From Bradyrhizobium sp. CCGUVB1N3 (lineage in GTDB: Bacteria; Pseudomonadota; Alphaproteobacteria; Rhizobiales; Xanthobacteraceae): DNA of 64,000 bases. The DNA lies in assembly GCF_024199925.1 (NCBI RefSeq), contig NZ_JANADR010000001.1:744001-808000 (forward strand), in the 5' to 3' direction. This document shows, piece after piece, positions 60,138 to 64,000 of this stretch; the stretch's first letter is position 1, and each line of letters begins with the position of its first letter. Made by a program: the position numbers and the translations under genes. The notes below the pieces were generated by a model. It did no database searches. It was not told the origin of the DNA and saw only the letters and a list, made by a program, of their open reading frames with translations.

Positions 60138-60497
60138 TTGCCCACCACCATTTATGGCATCAAGAACTGCGACACCATGAAGAAGGCGCGCGCCTGGCTC
60201 GAATCCAACGGTGTGGCCTATGATTTCCACGACTACAAGGCCGCAGGCGTCGAGAAGGAAAAGCTCAAGGCGTGGAGCGACAAGGTCGGCTGGGAAACCC
60301 TGCTCAACCGCGCCGGGACCACCTTCAAGAAGCTTCCCGAGGCCGACAAGGAAGGCCTCAACGAGAAGAAGGCGCTCACCTTGATGTTGGCGCAACCCTC
60401 GATGATCAAGCGGCCCGTGCTCGAGACGGGCGGCAAGCTCCTGGTCGGATTCAAACCGGATATCTATGCCAAGGACGTCGGCGCCAAGAAGCGCTAA
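60138..60497 (+). CDS. ArsC/Spx-family protein (YffB-like)
   Basis: A 119-residue thioredoxin-fold protein: TIYGIKNCDTMKKARAWLESNGVAYDFHDYKAAGVEKEKLKAW, with a single Cys in NCDTMKKA, then NRAGTTFKKLP and IKRPVLETGGKLLVGFKPD. The arsenate-reductase-like GKL end is present. Starts at TTG, six bases after GAGGAG. An upstream GTG in frame would add 26 residues without family similarity. May use glutathione as YffB is proposed to. Confidence 0.9.
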   Translation: MPTTIYGIKNCDTMKKARAWLESNGVAYDFHDYKAAGVEKEKLKAWSDKVGWETLLNRAGTTFKKLPEADKEGLNEKKALTLMLAQPSMIKRPVLETGGKLLVGFKPDIYAKDVGAKKR

Positions 60498-60510
60498 AAG
60501 CCAGCAAGGG

Positions 60511-61158
60511 CTAGTTCAGCTCGATGATCTCGGTGGTCACGCCGAGTGCGGATTGGTCGGCGAATTCGATCACGTCGGCGGCTGCGATGCGGCCCGGCGC
60601 GCGATGAAAGAGATCGCGGTCGATCACCGAGCGCAGTTTCGGGCGCGGCATCGCGTCATTTCCGCGCATCAGGTTTTTGATCTCGAAGCCGCCGTCCTCG
60701 CTGATCGTCTTCACCGACACGATGACATGCGTGATCCTGTCGTCCATTGCGAACGGCAGTAGCAGCCGCTCATAGGCGACGACACGGCCGTAGATGTCGT
60801 CGATCTCGGCAATCGTATAAACGGGCAGGCTGCGCCCGATGCACGTGTAGTAGACCGGCATCACGAAGGCCGCGAGCCTTGCGCCGAAATAGTCGTCGAG
60901 CCGGCGGCCTTTTCCGGGATGGCCAAAGGCATGCGACAATCGCGCGCCGTCGCTCTGGATGGTGACTTGGGGCGGCGCGGTCGAGGCATCGACCGTGCAA
61001 TAAACGAGATCCGGAAGTTCGTCCTCGATGCGTGCGGGCTGATAGTCCCAGATCGCCGGCACCGTGTGCTGGCGGGCGTAGAGCCGCAGCCACGTGTTCA
61101 GGAGATCACGTTGCCTGATCGACTTGACGACGGACGGAGTGGCGCTTTCGAAATCCAA
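60511..61158 (-). CDS. PAS-like domain protein, 215 residues
   Basis: Residues about 10-180 resemble a PAS_5-type domain found in rhizobial hypothetical proteins: LLNTWLRLYARQHTVPAIWDYQP, CIGRSLPVYTIAEIDDIYGRVVAYERLLLPFA and DRITHVIVSVKTISEDGGFEI. No output domain is visible. Likely a cytoplasmic ligand-sensing protein. It converges on the ArsC-like gene; the next plus-strand gene is 354 bases away. Confidence 0.75.
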   Translation of the reverse strand: MDFESATPSVVKSIRQRDLLNTWLRLYARQHTVPAIWDYQPARIEDELPDLVYCTVDASTAPPQVTIQSDGARLSHAFGHPGKGRRLDDYFGARLAAFVMPVYYTCIGRSLPVYTIAEIDDIYGRVVAYERLLLPFAMDDRITHVIVSVKTISEDGGFEIKNLMRGNDAMPRPKLRSVIDRDLFHRAPGRIAAADVIEFADQSALGVTTEIIELN

Positions 61159-61314
61159 GACAATGATCCAGGCGAATACAAAACCCGCGCAAGATCCACC
61201 ACGCGGTAAAATTTTCCATGAAGGGCTGGCCGAGCCTGCGAAAGACCGTTAACGACGGCTTGATGACTGATGTCTTGCGCGCGAGGTCATCGGGCGGGTG
61301 CGACATCAATGCCT

Positions 61315-61345
61315 TCGACTAAGGGAGCATCTATCCCGTAGTCGA
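61315..61345. promoter_or_regulatory. Inverted repeat in the leader of the branched-chain ABC genes
   Basis: TCGACTA and TAGTCGA pair, extended by GGG/CCC, around an about nine-base loop. A second hairpin CCTCCGGC/GCCGGAGG follows near 61.39 kb. They are in the gene-free 350 bases before the livG-like gene and could be promoter-proximal regulatory sites; no other structure seen. Confidence 0.4.
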
Positions 61346-61511
61346 CGGCTCCGCCTGCTCAGCTTTCCGCCTTGCCTAACCCCCGTCACCTCCGGCATAT
61401 TCCGCCGCCGGAGGCGGCGTTCCGGAAAGGGCTTCAAGGCTTCCGGAAAGCCGATAGGAATAAGCAAAGCCAGGCGCGGCCAGCGCGTCGTGCGGGCAGG
61501 GGGAAATTTGT

Positions 61512-62267
61512 TTGGCCGATGAGTTCATTCTCGAAACGGAAGGGCTGACCAAGGAGTTCGCGGGATTTTTCGCCGTCCGCGATGTTGCCCTCAAGGTCCG
61601 CCGTGGGAGCATTCACGCGTTGATCGGCCCGAATGGGGCCGGGAAGACGACGTGCTTTAATCTCCTGACCAAGTTCCTCAAACCGTCTGCCGGAAAAATC
61701 CTCTACAAGGGGCAGGACATCACCGCGATGGCGCCGGCCGACGTCGCGCGCATGGGATTGGTGCGCTCGTTCCAGATCTCGGCGGTGTTTCCGCATCTCA
61801 CTGCGCTCGAAAACGTTCGTGTTGCGCTTCAGCGCCAGCACGGCAGCTCGTTCGATTTCTGGCGCTCCAAATCCGTGCTCAACCGCTTCAACGATCGCGC
61901 GCGCGAGCTGTTGAACGATGTCGGCCTCAGCGAGTTTGCCAATACGCCCGCGGTCGAGATGCCCTACGGGCGCAAGCGCGCACTCGAGATCGCAACCACG
62001 CTCGCGCTCGACCCCGAGATGATGCTGCTGGACGAGCCGATGGCCGGTATGGGCCACGAGGACATCGACAAGATCGCGGCGCTGATCAAACGCATCTCCG
62101 CGAAATATACCATCCTGATGGTCGAGCATAATTTGAGCGTCGTGGCCAATCTTTCCGACATCATTACCGTGTTGACGCGCGGGCAGGTGCTGGCGCAAGG
62201 CCATTATAGCGAGCTCACCAAGGACGAGCGCGTCAAGGAAGCCTATCTGGGAGCCGGTCATGCCTGA
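61512..62267 (+). CDS. Branched-chain amino acid-type ABC transporter ATPase (LivG-like)
   Basis: A 251-residue ATPase. Walker A is GPNGAGKTT (residues 38-46). The usual signature is replaced by MPYGRKRALEIATTLA, and Walker B is MMLLDEPMAGM, typical of LivG. Starts at TTG, with GGGGGA upstream. Overlaps the LivF gene by eight bases. Substrate class may be branched amino acids, amides or aromatic acids, as this superfamily is broad in rhizobia. Confidence 0.93.
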   Translation: MADEFILETEGLTKEFAGFFAVRDVALKVRRGSIHALIGPNGAGKTTCFNLLTKFLKPSAGKILYKGQDITAMAPADVARMGLVRSFQISAVFPHLTALENVRVALQRQHGSSFDFWRSKSVLNRFNDRARELLNDVGLSEFANTPAVEMPYGRKRALEIATTLALDPEMMLLDEPMAGMGHEDIDKIAALIKRISAKYTILMVEHNLSVVANLSDIITVLTRGQVLAQGHYSELTKDERVKEAYLGAGHA

Positions 62268-63009
62268 CACTGCGATCGCCGAGGCAACGGCGAAGGCTGC
62301 AACGACCGGTGGCAACATCCTCCAGGTGCGCAACCTCGAAGCCTGGTACGGCGAGTCCCACATCCTGCACGGGATCAATTTCGACGTGAATGCGGGCGAG
62401 GTCGTCACGTTGCTGGGGCGCAACGGCGCCGGCAAGACGACCACCCTGAAGTCGATCATGGGCGTCATCGGCAAGCGCACCGGCTCGGTGCGGTTCAACA
62501 ACCAGGACATCATCCGCGCGACCTCCGACAGGATCGCGCGCATGGGGGTCGCGTTCTGCCCCGAGGAGCGCGGCATCTTCGCGAGCCTCGACGTGCGCGA
62601 GAACCTGATGCTGCCGCCGATCGTGCGGGCCGGGGGCCTGTCGCTCGACCAGATCTTCGAGCTGTTTCCGAACCTGAAGGAACGTCTGAGCAGCCAGGGG
62701 ACAAAACTCTCCGGTGGCGAGCAGCAGATGCTGGCGATCGCGCGCATCCTGCGTACCGGCGCGAGCTTCCTGATGCTGGACGAGCCGACGGAAGGTCTTG
62801 CGCCGGTCATCATCCAGCAGATCGGCCATACCATCGCGCGGCTGAAGAAGGAGGGTTTTACCATCCTGCTGGTCGAGCAGAACTTCCGCTTCGCTTCCAC
62901 CGTCGCCGACCGCTATTATGTCGTCGAGCACGGCAAGATCATTGACGGATTCTCCAATGCGGAGCTTGCCGCCAATATGGACAAGCTCCACGCCTATCTC
63001 GGCGTCTAG
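62260..63009 (+). CDS. Branched-chain amino acid-type ABC transporter ATPase (LivF-like)
   Basis: A 249-residue ATPase. Walker A GRNGAGKTT, signature LSGGEQQMLAIARIL, Walker B FLMLDEPTEGLAP and EERGIFASLDVRENLMLPP are all LivF-like. Translation coupled to LivG. The substrate-binding protein starts 36 bases downstream; permeases probably lie beyond the window edge. Confidence 0.95.
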   Translation: MPDTAIAEATAKAATTGGNILQVRNLEAWYGESHILHGINFDVNAGEVVTLLGRNGAGKTTTLKSIMGVIGKRTGSVRFNNQDIIRATSDRIARMGVAFCPEERGIFASLDVRENLMLPPIVRAGGLSLDQIFELFPNLKERLSSQGTKLSGGEQQMLAIARILRTGASFLMLDEPTEGLAPVIIQQIGHTIARLKKEGFTILLVEQNFRFASTVADRYYVVEHGKIIDGFSNAELAANMDKLHAYLGV

Positions 63010-63045
63010 AACTGCCAACGAGAAACTTCAAAAAAGGAAAGTTGC

Positions 63046-64000
63046 ATGAAGACCAGGTCGATTGCGTCATTTCTGCTCGGCACCGCGCTGTCGCTCACCG
63101 CGGTGGGCGCGGCTTGCGCACAGGACAAGACCGTCAAGATTGGCGCGCTGTCCGATCAGTCCGGCCTCTACGCCGATCTCGGTGGCCCCGGCTCGACGCT
63201 GGCGGCGCAGATGGCGGTTGAAGATTCCGGCCTCGCTGCCAAGGGCTGGAAGATCGACATCATCTCCGGCGATCACCAGAACAAGCCCGACATCGGCACC
63301 GCGATCGCGCGGCAATGGTTCGACGTCGACAAGGTCGACGTCATCGTCGACGTGCCGAATTCCGGCGTGGCGCTTGCCGTCAACAACGTCATCAAGGAGA
63401 AGAACGGCGTCTACATCAATTCGGGCGCTGCGACCTCCGATCTCACCAACGCGCAGTGCTCGCCCAACACCGTGCACTGGACCTACGACACCTACATGCT
63501 CGCCCACACCACGGGCCAAGCGCTGGTGAAGGCGGGCGGCGACACCTGGTTCTTCCTGACTGCCGACTACGCCTTCGGCGCGGCGCTCGAGCGCGACACC
63601 ACGGCGGTTGTGCTGGCCAATGGCGGCAAGGTCGTCGGCGGCGTCAAGCATCCGCTCAACACGCCGGACTTCTCCTCCTTCCTGCTCCAGGCGCAGTCGT
63701 CCAAGGCCAAGATCATCGGCCTTGCCAATGCCGGTGGCGACACCACCAATACGATCAAGCAGGCGGCCGAGTTCGGTATCACCAAGGGTGGCCAGAAGCT
63801 CGCGGCGCTGCTTCTGTTCCTCACCGACGTCAAGGCGATCGGGCTCGAGACAGCGCAGGGCCTCAACTTCACCGAGACCTTCTACTGGGACATGAACGAC
63901 CAGACCCGCGCGTTCTCAAAACGCTTTTCCGGGAAAATGAAGAATGGCGCGCCGCCGACCATGGTGCAGGCGGGCGTCTATGCGGGCCTGCGTCACTACT
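63046..64000 (+). CDS. Branched-chain amino acid-type ABC transporter substrate-binding protein (partial)
   Basis: The frame is open to the window end, so the C-terminus is missing. It starts MKTRSIASFLLGTALSLTA with cleavage expected after ACA, then QDKTVKIGALSDQSGLYADLGGPGSTLAAQMAVEDSG, a typical LivJ-like type I fold. Segments KVDVIVDVPNSGVALAVNNVIKEKNGVYINSG and WFFLTADYAFGAALERDT are family features. GGAAAG precedes the ATG. Delivers the substrate to the LivFG ATPases encoded upstream. Confidence 0.93.
   Translation, partial: MKTRSIASFLLGTALSLTAVGAACAQDKTVKIGALSDQSGLYADLGGPGSTLAAQMAVEDSGLAAKGWKIDIISGDHQNKPDIGTAIARQWFDVDKVDVIVDVPNSGVALAVNNVIKEKNGVYINSGAATSDLTNAQCSPNTVHWTYDTYMLAHTTGQALVKAGGDTWFFLTADYAFGAALERDTTAVVLANGGKVVGGVKHPLNTPDFSSFLLQAQSSKAKIIGLANAGGDTTNTIKQAAEFGITKGGQKLAALLLFLTDVKAIGLETAQGLNFTETFYWDMNDQTRAFSKRFSGKMKNGAPPTMVQAGVYAGLRHY

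Noticed and set aside
61106..61309. 67-codon minus-strand frame after the PAS-like gene start
   Set aside because: No ribosome-binding site and overlap with the PAS-like gene; composition is shadow-like.

Overview
The window is high-GC alphaproteobacterial DNA, most likely Bradyrhizobium or a close relative in the Nitrobacteraceae. This is inferred from the guaB/rsmB/guaA neighbourhood, the many ABC uptake systems and small catabolic operons, and intergenic palindromic repeats of the kind common in that group. No phage, transposase, rRNA, canonical tRNA or CRISPR array was seen. Genes lie close together on both strands and many small operons carry their own regulator.

Layout. 1-2.3 kb: 3' end of guaB, a long inverted repeat, an NADP-dependent oxidoreductase and a small membrane protein. 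2.3-9.1 kb (minus): one catabolic operon with a PLP D-amino-acid dehydratase-like enzyme, a polar amino-acid ABC transporter, RidA, an aspartoacylase-type deacylase and a LacI regulator; a perfect 18-bp LacI-type palindrome lies just upstream. 9.2-14.8 kb: phosphoesterase, small membrane proteins, an RsmB-like rRNA methyltransferase, a cold-shock protein and guaA. 14.8-22.1 kb: accessory genes with three dispersed palindromes, a peptide-deformylase-like protein lacking key metal ligands, and LysR, methyltransferase, GFA and CGNR genes. 22.4-24.5 kb: a hydrolase and an oxidoreductase followed by the stump of an SDR gene. 24.5-28.7 kb (minus): amino-acid ABC transporter, C45 Ntn-hydrolase and RpiR regulator. 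29.2-32.5 kb: a SWIM/SNF2 helicase bracketed by two ~99-bp direct repeats. 32.8-47.6 kb: transporters, regulators sitting on clear palindromic operators (MarR-GNAT, GntR, PadR), threonine aldolase, SDR, a TPP enzyme with a Lin0512 partner, and a serine-rich protein. 47.9-50.3 kb: serine hydrolase and a DUF2892/sigma-factor/AhpD-like operon.

The standout is 50.3-56.1 kb. It holds an RtcB RNA ligase, a Ro60 (TROVE) protein and, directly upstream of the Ro60 gene on the same strand, four tandem structured RNA units. Each has two variable stems supported by compensatory changes, flanking the same conserved bulged core. The two best units contain a circularly permuted tRNA-like module (T-arm, closed acceptor-like hairpin, then D-arm). 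I read these as an array of YrlA-type bacterial Y RNAs serving an RNA-repair system. The ligase and Ro60 genes are separated by a plus-strand ArsR/SRPBCC/DUF899 cassette.

56.3-64 kb: DUF429 protein, glutathione transferase, a TetR/TauE pair, CsaA, an ArsC/Spx-like protein, a PAS-like protein, and a branched-chain amino-acid-type ABC system running off the right edge.
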